Assembly (NCBI RefSeq): GCF_000724545.1
Contig: NZ_JHBV01000023.1
Span: forward strand, 1-64,000
Reading direction: 5' to 3'
DNA from: Aureispira sp. CCB-QB1
GTDB taxonomy: Bacteria; Bacteroidota; Bacteroidia; Chitinophagales; Saprospiraceae
DNA: 64,000 nt
This document shows positions 53,467 to 62,707 of this stretch, one piece after another. The position numbers and the translations under genes were made by a program. A model generated the notes under the pieces. The model ran no database searches and was not told the origin of the DNA. It saw only the letters and a list, made by a program, of their open reading frames with translations. The stretch's first letter is position 1. Every line of letters starts with the position of its first letter.

Positions 53467-54744
53467 ATGTTATTAAATGACGAGACACAACAGTTTGAAA
53501 TCGGTGGCGTAAACGCATTGGAAATAGCAGCCTCTTATGGTACCCCTTTGTTTGTTTATGATTCTAATAAAATCATTAGCCAATACAAAAAAATGAAACA
53601 GGCTTTAGGTCAAGTAAAAAAGCTTAAAATTAATTATGCCTGCAAAGCTTTGACGAACTTAAGCGTTTTGAAGCTACTCAAAAACTTGGGGGCTGGTTTG
53701 GATGCTGTTTCTTATCAAGAGATTCGATTGGGCTTAGAAGCAGGTTTTGCGGCCAAAGATATTATCTATACGCCTAATTCTGTGTCTATAGAAGAATTGG
53801 AAGCGGCTATGAAACTAGGGGTTAAGGTAAATATTGATAATATTGAAACCTTGGAATACATGGGAGTTCATCATCCCAATCAGACGTTTTGTATTCGAAT
53901 CAATCCACATATCATGGCTGGAGGAAATGCCAAAATTTCAGTCGGTCATATCGATTCTAAGTTTGGAATCTCTATTCATCAAATGCCTTTGGTAGAGCGT
54001 TTAGTAAAAACTTTGAATATCAAAGTAGAAGGTGTACACATGCATACGGGCTCAGATATATTGGATGTGGATGTCTTTTCTCATGCGGCAACGTTGTTGT
54101 TTAATGTTGCTCGAAAATTTGATGATTTAAAATACATTGACTTTGGTTCTGGATTTAAAGTGAAATACAAGTCTAATGACATCGAAACTGATATGGAACA
54201 GTTTGGAGAAATGATGTCAGAGCGGTTTAATGCTTTTTGCGAAGAAACGGGAAAAGATTTAACATTAGCATTTGAACCTGGGAAATTTCTAGTTAGTGAG
54301 GCAGGTTATTTCTTGGCTAGAACCAATGTCGTTAAGCAAACCACTTCAACTGTCTTTGCAGGCATTGATACAGGATTTAATCACATGATACGACCTATGT
54401 TTTATGGTGCGCACCATGAAATTATCAATGCATCGAATCCCAATGGGAAACCTAAAATATACACTGTAGTTGGTTATATTTGTGAAACAGATACTTTTGG
54501 TTGGAATCGAAAAATTAATGAAATTAAGGAAGGAGATGTTTTGTGTTTTAAGAATGCTGGGGCTTATTGTTTTTCTATGGCTTCTAATTATAATAGTCGG
54601 TACCGCCCAGCAGAAGTTTTAGTCCATAATGGACAGGCTCATTTAATTCGTCAACGAGAGACATTTGAAGATTTGTTGAGAAACCAAATAGTACCTGAAT
54701 TGGATTTCAGTAGTGAAGAAGAACAGTTGTTAAATGCAGAGTAG
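53467..54744 (+). CDS. lysA: Diaminopimelate decarboxylase
   Basis: 425 residues. PLP-dependent, converting meso-diaminopimelate to L-lysine. Seen: the PLP lysine in NYACKALTNLSVLK, VEGVHMHTGSDI, the phosphate-binding GSGFKVKY region, AFEPGKFLVSEAG and the substrate-side GAYCFSMASNYNSR. Lys-terminal part is of usual length. It shares no operon with neighbours; a terminator follows. Confidence 0.92.
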   Translation: MLLNDETQQFEIGGVNALEIAASYGTPLFVYDSNKIISQYKKMKQALGQVKKLKINYACKALTNLSVLKLLKNLGAGLDAVSYQEIRLGLEAGFAAKDIIYTPNSVSIEELEAAMKLGVKVNIDNIETLEYMGVHHPNQTFCIRINPHIMAGGNAKISVGHIDSKFGISIHQMPLVERLVKTLNIKVEGVHMHTGSDILDVDVFSHAATLLFNVARKFDDLKYIDFGSGFKVKYKSNDIETDMEQFGEMMSERFNAFCEETGKDLTLAFEPGKFLVSEAGYFLARTNVVKQTTSTVFAGIDTGFNHMIRPMFYGAHHEIINASNPNGKPKIYTVVGYICETDTFGWNRKINEIKEGDVLCFKNAGAYCFSMASNYNSRYRPAEVLVHNGQAHLIRQRETFEDLLRNQIVPELDFSSEEEQLLNAE

Positions 54745-54779
54745 AATGTTGCTTGCTTGAAGCGCAACGTTATTATAAA

Positions 54780-54816
54780 ACATTAGCTTCCCCATCCATA
54801 GAGGAAGCTAGTGTTT
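54780..54816. terminator. Terminator between lysA and the cyclophilin gene
   Basis: ACATTAGCTTCC (54780-54791) pairs with GGAAGCTAGTGT (54803-54814), one G-U pair, then TT; convergent genes on either side. Confidence 0.75.
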
Positions 54817-54821
54817 GTTTA

Positions 54822-55622
54822 TTATTCGCGAATGACCCTCACTTTGATTCTAATATCTTCCTTGGGACGAGCATAGGCATCCGTTTCTTTGTAGCAAATG
54901 CTATCAATGATATCCAATCGTTCGTAAACACGCCCAAAAACAGTGTACTCCATATCCAATTGGGGAGCACCGCCTAGTTTATAATATAACTTTCGTTGTT
55001 CTTCTGTATAAATAATATTATATTCTCGTTCATTCTTGTCTAATTGTCCAGGAGAAACAGAGCTACCATGAACGATGTAAAATTGAGAGCCCGAAGATTG
55101 CTTATCTGGGTTCATTTCATCAGGTTGACGAGCAGCAGCAAGAGCGCCCTTAATATGGTAGTAATGTTGTCCAATTTCCGCATCTTGTTTGTATTGGGGA
55201 CCACCATTTCCTAACCGTTGTCCTTTTTTTGCCATTCTAGAATTTGGATCACCTCCCTGAGCCATGAAATTTTTGATCACTCGATGAAACATTAGGCTAT
55301 CATAATAGTTTTGTTTGGCTAATTTGATAAAATTGGTACGATGGTTTTCAGCATCAAAAAACAATTCAATTTTCATAGTGCCAAACTTAGTTTCCATCTC
55401 AACTAAGGCAGAATAAGGATTCGGTTCTAATTTTATCGTATCAGGTTCTACAACTTGTAAGTTACCTGCCTTTCGAACGACTACTTGTCGACCATCTTTG
55501 GTGGTTGTTTTGTCACCCGTAGATGTGTTAGAAGAAGTTGTTGTTGTAGAAGTCACACAAGCAACCATTAATAAAAATAGAGAACCTATTGAAGCAAGAA
55601 AAATAAAATTGTTTTTAAGCAC
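54822..55622 (-). CDS. Cyclophilin-type peptidyl-prolyl isomerase lipoprotein
   Basis: 266 residues. Lipoprotein signal with lipobox LMVAC; Ser/Thr linker; cyclophilin domain with FHRVIKNFMAQGGDPNS and GSQFYIVHG active-site motifs. Acts on periplasmic or outer-membrane protein folding. C-terminal KEDIRIKVRVIRE ends the barrel normally. Confidence 0.88.
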   Translation of the reverse strand: MLKNNFIFLASIGSLFLLMVACVTSTTTTSSNTSTGDKTTTKDGRQVVVRKAGNLQVVEPDTIKLEPNPYSALVEMETKFGTMKIELFFDAENHRTNFIKLAKQNYYDSLMFHRVIKNFMAQGGDPNSRMAKKGQRLGNGGPQYKQDAEIGQHYYHIKGALAAARQPDEMNPDKQSSGSQFYIVHGSSVSPGQLDKNEREYNIIYTEEQRKLYYKLGGAPQLDMEYTVFGRVYERLDIIDSICYKETDAYARPKEDIRIKVRVIRE

Positions 55623-55976
55623 ACTAAGATTTTTTATAATTAATACGGAATTGAATCAAGAATGTCATACAAAATGAAAGATAAATATTTTTTCTAATTG
55701 AGACAAAAAGCAGCAAAGTAGCAAGCTATTTGGAGCATATTATGACGATAAGTAGAAAGAATAGATACTTTTATTGCGACATAAATTAATTCAATTCCGT
55801 ATAAGTTAGGAGTTTTGTAGAAGTACAAATATACAGAATCCGCATTAATCTACGAATCGACATAATACTCCTTCTTAAAAGTTTACAAAAATCTTTCCTT
55901 TTTATTTTTTCTAAACGATTACTTGACGACACCACTATTCTTGAGTCATAGATTGATAGGCAAGCAAAATAGATTT
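55623..55976. other. Intergenic region without a gene
   Basis: About 350 A/T-rich bases between the cyclophilin gene's start and the diheme peroxidase gene's stop. No clear promoter, terminator or RNA was found. Confidence 0.4.
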
Positions 55977-57131
55977 TTAGAAAGGGCTACTCCATTCTGG
56001 TTTGTTAAAATAGCTACTGTCTGTCAGTGCGTGCAAAAAGGCAACAATATCAGCTTTGTCACTTGCTGTCAAGGTTTTTATAGTAGGAGCCGTTGTCAAT
56101 TCAGATGCTAGATTAGGAGCGTAATGTCCGCCTGTAGCATAGTGATCAACAACCTCCTCTAAGGTTTGGAAACGCCCATCGTGCATATATGGAGCTGTTA
56201 GTGCAATATTTCGCAAGGAAACCTCTCTAAATTGACCATTTTCAGGTGCATTTCCTGTTGCTTCTCCGTAGCCATTGTCTGCAAAGTCAAAAAGAGTTTG
56301 TGCTGAATCTAAACCATTGTTAGAAAATTCATTTCTAGCAAACAAAGCTTTGTTTCTAGAGAAACTATGACAATGGGCACATTCTGCGTCTTTAGAACTT
56401 GGTGCTCCAGCAGCATCACCAATAAATAAGGTCATGCCACGAAGTTCTTGGCTATTCAAATAAACAAAAGGAACCCAAACATCTTCATCATACCTAGAGT
56501 TGGCAGAATTGAGTGTTCGTTCAAATTGTGCAATGGCTTTGGCGACTAATTCTCTATTGATGCCATCATAACAATCAACACCAAAAGCTTCTCGGAACAT
56601 TTTTGGGTAGGTGGGGTGCTTGCGCAAATCCGCCTCTACCTTTTCCCAAGTATTATCCATTTCTAAAGGGTCTTCAACAGGACCTTTTAAAATTTGCTCT
56701 TCTAAGGTTGAGAAACGACCATCCCACATAAAGTTGTGTTTTCGTCCCTTTACCCAACTGTATCCTATATTGATCAAAGACATAGAACTACGTCTTGCAA
56801 TTCGGTTGTCAATACCTTTCGATTTTGCCAAACCATCCGTAAAAGCCTTGTTAATATCATGGCAAGAGCTACAGGAAATGGTAGAATCTCGAGACAAAAT
56901 AGGATCATAAAATAGATGACGCCCTAACTCAATACCTTGTACAGTGATGGGATTATCATCAGGATGTTCCATTGGTGGAAAACCATTAGGAGACTCAACG
57001 GTATAACTAGTTGGATTGTAAGGAATACTGGTTAAATCACAAGGACTAAGAGGTCCAATATATTCGGTTTCTTTACAGGCAATAATACCAATTATTATAA
57101 CCGTAAAAACAAAAATTGATTTATAATGCAT
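55977..57131 (-). CDS. MbnH-like diheme cytochrome c peroxidase family lipoprotein
   Basis: 384 residues. Lipobox IGIIAC at the start; two heme c sites, CSSCH (87-91) and CAHCH (near residue 250); distal-motif runs GRHLFYDP, MWDGRFSTLEEQ, APYMHDGRFQTLEEVVDHY. This is the CCP/MauG superfamily. Being next to an MbnP-like gene makes an MbnH role likely, that is oxidising a Trp of the partner to form a copper site. A plain peroxidase is the alternative. Confidence 0.85.
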   Translation of the reverse strand: MHYKSIFVFTVIIIGIIACKETEYIGPLSPCDLTSIPYNPTSYTVESPNGFPPMEHPDDNPITVQGIELGRHLFYDPILSRDSTISCSSCHDINKAFTDGLAKSKGIDNRIARRSSMSLINIGYSWVKGRKHNFMWDGRFSTLEEQILKGPVEDPLEMDNTWEKVEADLRKHPTYPKMFREAFGVDCYDGINRELVAKAIAQFERTLNSANSRYDEDVWVPFVYLNSQELRGMTLFIGDAAGAPSSKDAECAHCHSFSRNKALFARNEFSNNGLDSAQTLFDFADNGYGEATGNAPENGQFREVSLRNIALTAPYMHDGRFQTLEEVVDHYATGGHYAPNLASELTTAPTIKTLTASDKADIVAFLHALTDSSYFNKPEWSSPF

Positions 57132-57177
57132 TGTATCAGATAGTTTTATACGCTTTGGGGTTAAAGTACATTTTTAG

Positions 57178-57208
57178 TTGATTGGATAAAAAATTATTTT
57201 CCAATCAA
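57178..57208 (-). other. Hairpin in the mbnP-mbnH gap
   Basis: TTGATTGGA (57178-57186) pairs with TCCAATCAA (57200-57208). It lies between the two cistrons and may set relative expression or act as a weak terminator; no good T-run follows on the reverse strand. Confidence 0.4.
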
Positions 57209-57226
57209 GGATGTACTAAAATGGAC

Positions 57227-58003
57227 TTAAGACTGAATTGTCATAGCAGCCGCTAAATTTTCGATTACTTTTTTAGCTAAATTATAATCAGCAGAACCTA
57301 CCGCACCAGAATGCGTTTGTTTGTCAGTGACCATATCAATTTCACTGCCTGTTTTAAAGAAAATATCCTTGGCATCAACATACACTGTAATTTCTGTTGT
57401 TTGATTGGCTTCGATGTCATAATTTTTAGCAAAAGAAAGTAGTTGATGCATGCCATTTACGCCAGAGTGGTATAAAAAACCAGAAGTCGTACCGTTGGAC
57501 TGAGTAATATCACCTTCTAATTTACATAAGATATAACTATTCCAACTTGCCCAGTGATTGCCATTGAGACCAAGTGGAGAATCAGAATTATAGTCGCCAG
57601 GAGTTGTATTGTTGATAGCATCGGATAAACCAATACCTAAATCTAGAGCGGTATAACTTCCTACAGGAAGGTCGTTGATTGTAAAAGTAGTACCTTCTTC
57701 AGCAGCTTGTTGTGTAATACTATTAACCATAGAAATATAGCCAACATCGGCAAAATCTGTTTTAGTACCAGCATTAACTCCTTTGATATCCGAAATAAAA
57801 AAATCTAATTTTTTGAATAAAATATTGGTAGGGTTGCTTTGACCTGTTGCTGTTTGTTGAAATAAGATCAATGGATCAGCGCCATATCGAGCTTTGAATG
57901 TAATGGCTAAATTGCCAGTTATTTTGTCCTCTTTTTTGGGAGGTGTTTCGCAGGAGCTAGACCACATTGTGATGGATAGCAAAAGGAGGATAATCGTGCG
58001 CAT
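57227..58003 (-). CDS. MbnP-like copper-binding lipoprotein
   Basis: 258 residues. Lipobox WSSSC; the MbnP fold pattern (LAITFKARYGADPLIL, LDFFISDIKGV, INDLPVGSYTALDLGIG, LNGNHWASWNSYILCKLEG, FLYHSGVNGMHQLLSF). MbnP proteins bind copper through a Trp-derived kynurenine made by MbnH; the Trp residues of the HWASW run are candidates. Upstream of the peroxidase gene, same strand. Confidence 0.8.
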   Translation of the reverse strand: MRTIILLLLSITMWSSSCETPPKKEDKITGNLAITFKARYGADPLILFQQTATGQSNPTNILFKKLDFFISDIKGVNAGTKTDFADVGYISMVNSITQQAAEEGTTFTINDLPVGSYTALDLGIGLSDAINNTTPGDYNSDSPLGLNGNHWASWNSYILCKLEGDITQSNGTTSGFLYHSGVNGMHQLLSFAKNYDIEANQTTEITVYVDAKDIFFKTGSEIDMVTDKQTHSGAVGSADYNLAKKVIENLAAAMTIQS

Positions 58004-58789
58004 AATTTTATTTTTAATTGTTAAAAGTTAATACTCCGTTGATTTTTTAGTTTCTCTATGAACCCGTAGGCTCAGGAAGTAAAAATATAAAAAAACACCT
58101 TGTATTAGTTTGATTATCAGTTTTTTTGGTGTAAAATATTGGTGAAAATGTATGTTGTTGATAATCAAAATAATACAATTTTTTAACGGAGTAATGAAAA
58201 GTGAGTTCTTGGATAAATTATCTAGTAGATCAAATGACCATATCTGTTTATAATGTACCTATGATAACAAACTTACAATTTTGCTTTTTAAAACACCAAT
58301 CCTTTTCTAAAAAAGAGTGGTAGTATACAATTGATGACACTAGCTAGTAAAACGAGCAAAATTTGATAAATTTTTTAGCAGGATAGAATACGAGTAACAT
58401 AATGACTACCAGTACCGCTAATCAAAGAACGAAAGTTATTAATAGTTAGGAGAAAGTCTATTCATTAAAACGAAATGAAAGTCATTTCTGTTGATTTGGG
58501 ATAAAGGAAATTAGCGTTTTAATAGGCACAATTTTTATGCCTTGGTTTCAAAAAAAAATAGTTAAAACAGTTTATCTTTTGAATGTTACTAAATTTACTG
58601 TATTATGACACCTTGATATGCTATAATTAAGAGGTATCTATGTAAAGAAACATAATGGATGATCCATAGAATTGCTAGAAATTTTGATAAAAAAAGCAAA
58701 AGAAGTAGCGATGGGAACGCTGTCACGAGACCTTTTGACGAAGTTAATCGTAAAATTACTGCTTAAGTAATCAATATCAACAAAAAGTA
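58004..58789. other. Long intergenic region without a gene
   Basis: Nearly 800 bases between divergent genes. Only short open frames and a weak inverted repeat (TACTCCGTT near 58033 with AACGGAGTA near 58185) were noticed. Nothing else recognised. Confidence 0.4.
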
Positions 58790-59536
58790 ATGAATACAAA
58801 TCAAATTTATACCAACTGGCGAAAAGCAAAAGAAAAACAATCTAAAGAATTTGCAGTTTTGATTGATCCTGACAAATTGCGTTTAAAAGATATTGATAAA
58901 ATTGTTGAATTGGCAGAACAAGCTGCTGTGGATAGTTTTTTTATAGGTGGTAGTTTGGTTGTAAATGATGCTTTGGATGATATTATTATGAATATCAAAA
59001 AAAATTGCAATATTCCTGTTGTTTTGTTTCCAGGGAGTTCTAGGCAATTGAGCTACAAAGCGGATGGTCTGTTATTCTTGTCGTTAATATCGGGTAGAAA
59101 CCCAGAACTGTTAATTGGCAAACACGTAGAGACAGCTCCTTTTCTGAAAATAAGCCCAGTGGAAATTATTTCAACAGGTTATATCTTGGTAGATGGTGGG
59201 GTGCCTACTTCCGTTTCTTATATGTCCAATACTCAACCCATTCCAGCCAATAAAGATAGTATTGCTGTTTGTACGGCTATGGCAGGAGAGATGCTGGGGC
59301 TAAAATTGATTTATATGGATGCAGGGAGTGGTGCTCAAAACCCAATTAGCACTTCTATGATAGAGTCGGTTTCGATGGCAACAGAGATCCCCTTGATTAT
59401 AGGAGGAGGAATTAAAACACCCGAAAAAGCAAGTGCGAATGTAAAGGCAGGGGCAGATATTATTGTGGTCGGAAATGCTATTGAGAAGGATCCGCAGTTG
59501 ATTTTAGAGTTGGCTGCTGCGGTACACGAAGGCTAG
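58790..59536 (+). CDS. Geranylgeranylglyceryl phosphate synthase family protein
   Basis: 248 residues. TIM-barrel prenyltransferase of the GGGPS/PcrB family: FAVLIDPDKL (acidic residue binding glycerol phosphate), FFIGGSLV, VVLFPGSSRQLSYKADGLLFL, STGYILVDGG, YMDAGSGA and IIGGGIKTPEKA phosphate loop followed by ADIIVVGNAIEKD. Joins a polyprenyl diphosphate to glycerol-1-phosphate; the bacterial lipid product is not known from sequence. Confidence 0.9.
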   Translation: MNTNQIYTNWRKAKEKQSKEFAVLIDPDKLRLKDIDKIVELAEQAAVDSFFIGGSLVVNDALDDIIMNIKKNCNIPVVLFPGSSRQLSYKADGLLFLSLISGRNPELLIGKHVETAPFLKISPVEIISTGYILVDGGVPTSVSYMSNTQPIPANKDSIAVCTAMAGEMLGLKLIYMDAGSGAQNPISTSMIESVSMATEIPLIIGGGIKTPEKASANVKAGADIIVVGNAIEKDPQLILELAAAVHEG

Positions 59537-59594
59537 GAGACCAATCCTCAATATGTCTCTTTTGTGAAGATAGATGAGTTATAGAGATAAAAGT

Positions 59595-59624
59595 AAAGCA
59601 CATACTGTTTGAGTATGTGCTTTT
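59595..59624. terminator. Bidirectional terminator
   Basis: AAAGCACATACT (59595-59606) pairs exactly with AGTATGTGCTTT (59612-59623); convergent genes on both sides. Confidence 0.85.
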
Positions 59625-59653
59625 ATATCTTATCTATCAGGGCAAACAAAAGC

Positions 59654-59965
59654 TTACTTTTTCTTAGGCTTTAAAGCCTTTCTTAACTTCGCTGTGTTAA
59701 CAGAATCAGAAAGAAGTTTACCTGCTTTGAATTTAACAGTAACTTTTTCATCAATCGGCACAGGTTTACCCGTACTAGGATTTACACCTGTTCTAGCTGC
59801 ACGATAAGAAGTGCTCAATGTGCAGAAACCGACCAAAGTAACTTTGTCACCTTCTTTTAGTGCATCTTGAATTGAATCTAGAGTAGCATCTAATGCAGCA
59901 GCAGCATCTGCTTTTTTCAAGCCAGCTTTCTGTGCAATTTTGTCGATCAAATCTCCTTTGTTCAT
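59654..59965 (-). CDS. HU family DNA-binding protein
   Basis: 103 residues. Start MNKGDLIDKIAQKAGLKKADA, core LVGFCTLSTSYRAARTGVNPSTGKPV with the DNA-contacting arm, end VKFKAGKLLSDSVN plus a Lys-rich tail. Chromosome architecture. A consensus-like promoter lies at 60045-60075. Confidence 0.92.
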   Translation of the reverse strand: MNKGDLIDKIAQKAGLKKADAAAALDATLDSIQDALKEGDKVTLVGFCTLSTSYRAARTGVNPSTGKPVPIDEKVTVKFKAGKLLSDSVNTAKLRKALKPKKK

Positions 59966-60044
59966 AATAGTAAATGATTTATAATTTGGATGACAAGCAA
60001 AAATTAGGATGTTTTTAATTAATGCTTAAAAATTAAGTACTTAC

Positions 60045-60075
60045 AAATGTATACTCTTTTGCTGTATTTTACAAT
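60045..60075 (-). promoter_or_regulatory. Promoter of the HU gene
   Basis: Reverse strand: ATTG (60075-60072), 19-base spacer, TACATTTG (60052-60045, full -7 match). Start near 60038, 70 bases before the ATG. Confidence 0.5.
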
Positions 60076-60199
60076 TTTTGTCTTAAAAAAACGCTATAAA
60101 CGCTTTGTTTTCTGCTCTTTGAAAGACTCTTAATGTTTCAAAAATTAAAAAATACGCAAAAAAAAATCTTTAACAAAATATTTGCTAAAGACTTTTTAG

Positions 60200-60270
60200 T
60201 TGGCCCACTAGGGCTCGAACCTAGAATGACAGAATCAAAATCTGCTGTGTTACCATTACACCATGGGCCA
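60200..60270 (-). tRNA. tRNA-Gln (anticodon TTG), copy 1
   Basis: 71 bases; acceptor TGGCCCA/TGGGCCA, anticodon loop TTTTGAT, T loop GTTCGAGCC; CCA not encoded. Identical to copy 2. Confidence 0.93.
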
Positions 60271-60325
60271 AAAATGAATGTTTGTAGAACAAGACATTCT
60301 TATATAACGCTTTTAGGAAAGTTAG

Positions 60326-60396
60326 TTGGCCCACTAGGGCTCGAACCTAGAATGACAGAATCAAAATCTGCTGTGTTACCATTACACCATGGGCCA
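60326..60396 (-). tRNA. tRNA-Gln (anticodon TTG), copy 2
   Basis: Same 71-base sequence as copy 1, 55 bases away, same strand. The forward-strand open frame through both copies is an artefact of the tRNA sequence. Confidence 0.93.
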
Positions 60397-60537
60397 TTAC
60401 TTCCTTAAATGCGAATGCAAATATAATTGTTGTTTGCTGAACAAACAAACTTTTGAACAAAAAATTTTGCTTTTTTTTAGAAAAAAAATACGTGGCAAAA
60501 CTTTTCTGTCTAAGAACGAATACTTTAGAGTGGTTCC

Positions 60538-60960
60538 TTATTCATAATAAATATCAAAGATTCTATTTTCGGATTCGTCAACAGATATTTTAATCCATAG
60601 AGCTGATTCAGGAAAATAGTTTTCTATGATGCTTGGCCACTCAATAAAACAATAACTATTATCATCTAAAAGTTCCATCAACCCAATAGAAAATGCTTCT
60701 TCTTCTGACTTTAGTCGATACAAATCGACATGATAAATGGTCGCTTGTGGAGCTTCATATTGATTGATGATCGAAAATGTAGGGCTAGAAGTTAAATCTT
60801 TGACACCCAAATTACGACAAAGTTGTTTGATAAATGTTGTTTTTCCAGCTCCTATTTGCCCTAAAAAGGCTACTTTTTTTCTAGTTTTTATAATAGGAGT
60901 CAATGCCTTTACAATAGCATCTAATTGGTCAATAGAATTGGCTACAAATTGCTGTCTCAT
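60538..60960 (-). CDS. tsaE: tRNA threonylcarbamoyladenosine biosynthesis ATPase TsaE
   Basis: 140 residues. Walker A GQIGAGKTT at 34-42, SSPTFSIINQY and HVDLYRLKSEEEAF, IEWPSIIENYFPE: all TsaE signatures. Works with TsaB/TsaD to make t6A37 in tRNAs. Length normal. Confidence 0.93.
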   Translation of the reverse strand: MRQQFVANSIDQLDAIVKALTPIIKTRKKVAFLGQIGAGKTTFIKQLCRNLGVKDLTSSPTFSIINQYEAPQATIYHVDLYRLKSEEEAFSIGLMELLDDNSYCFIEWPSIIENYFPESALWIKISVDESENRIFDIYYE

Positions 60961-61107
60961 TTCATTTTTTTTGACAAGAAAGATAAGAGCAGGTTAAAAT
61001 TCATGTTTTTCAATTTGGATGCACATGAGTTGATTTTAGTGCCTAACAAAACAGTTGATAGGGGCAAAAAGCTTGAAGACAGAATTTAAACAGGCTCAAA
61101 GGCAAAG

Positions 61108-61145
61108 ATAAAAAAAGGTAGCATTCTAAAAACAAGAATGCTACC
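61108..61145 (-). terminator. Terminator of the sigma/beta-barrel operon
   Basis: GGTAGCATTCT (61117-61127) pairs exactly with AGAATGCTACC (61135-61145); on the reverse strand a TTTTTTT run follows. Confidence 0.85.
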
Positions 61146-61204
61146 TTCTGTGAGGTAAAAGTTGTATTTTCTTAGTTAAGGTACCAAAAGCAAACGATTA
61201 CCTT

Positions 61205-62653
61205 TTAAAACGTATATTTTAGTAGTACTTGGACATCATTGTTGCGCAATTGATTGGGAACTTTCAATGCTTGATGACTCGCACCTGTCGCTTCAGAATG
61301 AACTGGTACGATCAATTCTCCATCATTTGTCAATGCATTGATATTGTATTGAGGATCGTTCCCTGCATCTATTGTTGCGCTAACTTCTTCATTATGCATG
61401 CTTGATGCTTTTTGAGTTAAGTTGATTAAGCCAAGGCTGTATTGTATGCCCATAGACCAGTGCTCATTAAAACAATATTCCATACCCAACAAAAGACTAA
61501 AGTCAAATTCACTAATTCCCATTTCTGCATTCGACAAATTGTTTAGGTCAGGATTACCTGTTTCAACATTCATCAGCCATGCTCCTTTGACACCTGCTTG
61601 TAGATTGTACTTAGGGTGTGGATGAAATTGATAAACCAAAGGTACTTCTAAAAGATCAATTCTTTGAATAGATGGTTCTGGTTTTGCGTAGGGCATATAT
61701 GTTGTTGGATCGGTTACTTTTTTGCTAGAATTTTGAGTTAAATTCCCCATGCTTTTGTATTGAACACCTGTTTGTATTCCGTGGTGTTTGGCAATGCGAT
61801 AAGAAGCGCTAACTCCAGCAAAAGGCATGACAGAAAAATCTTTTGTAGCACCATATAGTTTGGCACTAGCACCACCAAATACAGCTGCTTTTAAAGGCGA
61901 TTTTTTAGTGTTTAATTCATCTCCAATACCAAAATTACCAATCGTATTTTGCTTTTCCATCATCTTACGCTTTTCTTGAAGGGCGCGTAATGGAGTGGTT
62001 GAATATTGGTAAATAACCTCTGTACGAGTTGTTTTTACTTTTCGTTTCTTATTTGTTGCTACTGTTGTTTGATTAGTCTCTAAAAGATCAGTTGCAAGAG
62101 GCGTTTCATTTTTCTTCTCTTGTTGTGAAGTTGTATTAGGAGTAGAAACATTGGCAACAGTTGGTGCTGTTGTCGTTTTTTTAGTACTTGTTGCAGGGCT
62201 TGTTGAAGCTACTACAGCCGATTTAACGACAACCTTTTTAGTTGGTTGATCAAGCGTTTTAGGTGCTTTTTCTTCGGCCACCTGAACTTGTTCGGATGTT
62301 GTTTTTTCAGTCGTATTTATACTTCTATTTACTGACGGATTAGCATTAGAAACATTTGGAGCAATTGCGACAAAGGATTCTTTGACATTCGTCTGTTCAG
62401 CGACAGGTGCACTTGAGTTGGTGATAGGAGCGGAAGTAGGGGTAAAATACATTCCTAATCCAATAACACCTGCTAGTGCAGCAGCAGTAACAAAAGGTAC
62501 CGACCACCAATAACCTACTGCCCGTTTAGGAACTACAGGATGTTGGTCAAGTAGTGCCGACATATTTTCCCAGGCGTTGGGGGTTTGTGCAAACTCATGT
62601 TGTGTGAGTTTGTCACGTAGTAAGTTGTCATTTTTTTTGTAAAAATCGGTCAT
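61205..62653 (-). CDS. Anti-sigma-like membrane protein fused to an outer-membrane beta-barrel domain
   Basis: 482 residues. A short cytoplasmic start (DNLLRDKLTQHEFAQTPNAWENMSALL), one membrane span near 49-67 (VPFVTAAALAGVIGLGMYF), a ~150-residue Thr/Lys/Val-rich linker, then a C-terminal domain of ~240 residues with the alternating strands of a PorT/OMP_b-brl barrel (FAGVSASYRIAKHHGIQTGVQY, HWSMGIQYSLGLI) ending in LLKYTF. The gene follows an ECF sigma factor by 54 bases. The start resembles anti-sigma modules, so it may link an outer-membrane barrel to sigma control through the linker. Confidence 0.7.
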   Translation of the reverse strand: MTDFYKKNDNLLRDKLTQHEFAQTPNAWENMSALLDQHPVVPKRAVGYWWSVPFVTAAALAGVIGLGMYFTPTSAPITNSSAPVAEQTNVKESFVAIAPNVSNANPSVNRSINTTEKTTSEQVQVAEEKAPKTLDQPTKKVVVKSAVVASTSPATSTKKTTTAPTVANVSTPNTTSQQEKKNETPLATDLLETNQTTVATNKKRKVKTTRTEVIYQYSTTPLRALQEKRKMMEKQNTIGNFGIGDELNTKKSPLKAAVFGGASAKLYGATKDFSVMPFAGVSASYRIAKHHGIQTGVQYKSMGNLTQNSSKKVTDPTTYMPYAKPEPSIQRIDLLEVPLVYQFHPHPKYNLQAGVKGAWLMNVETGNPDLNNLSNAEMGISEFDFSLLLGMEYCFNEHWSMGIQYSLGLINLTQKASSMHNEEVSATIDAGNDPQYNINALTNDGELIVPVHSEATGASHQALKVPNQLRNNDVQVLLKYTF

Positions 62654-62707
62654 TTCATTCGGTCTTTCTTCTAGTTAGAATATTTTTTTTATTCAAATTA
62701 CCATCAA

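Noticed and set aside
60133-60408. Forward-strand open frame of 91 residues with a repeated VGPLGLEPRMTES segment
   Set aside because: It is the antisense reading of two identical tRNA-Gln genes, a well-known annotation artefact.
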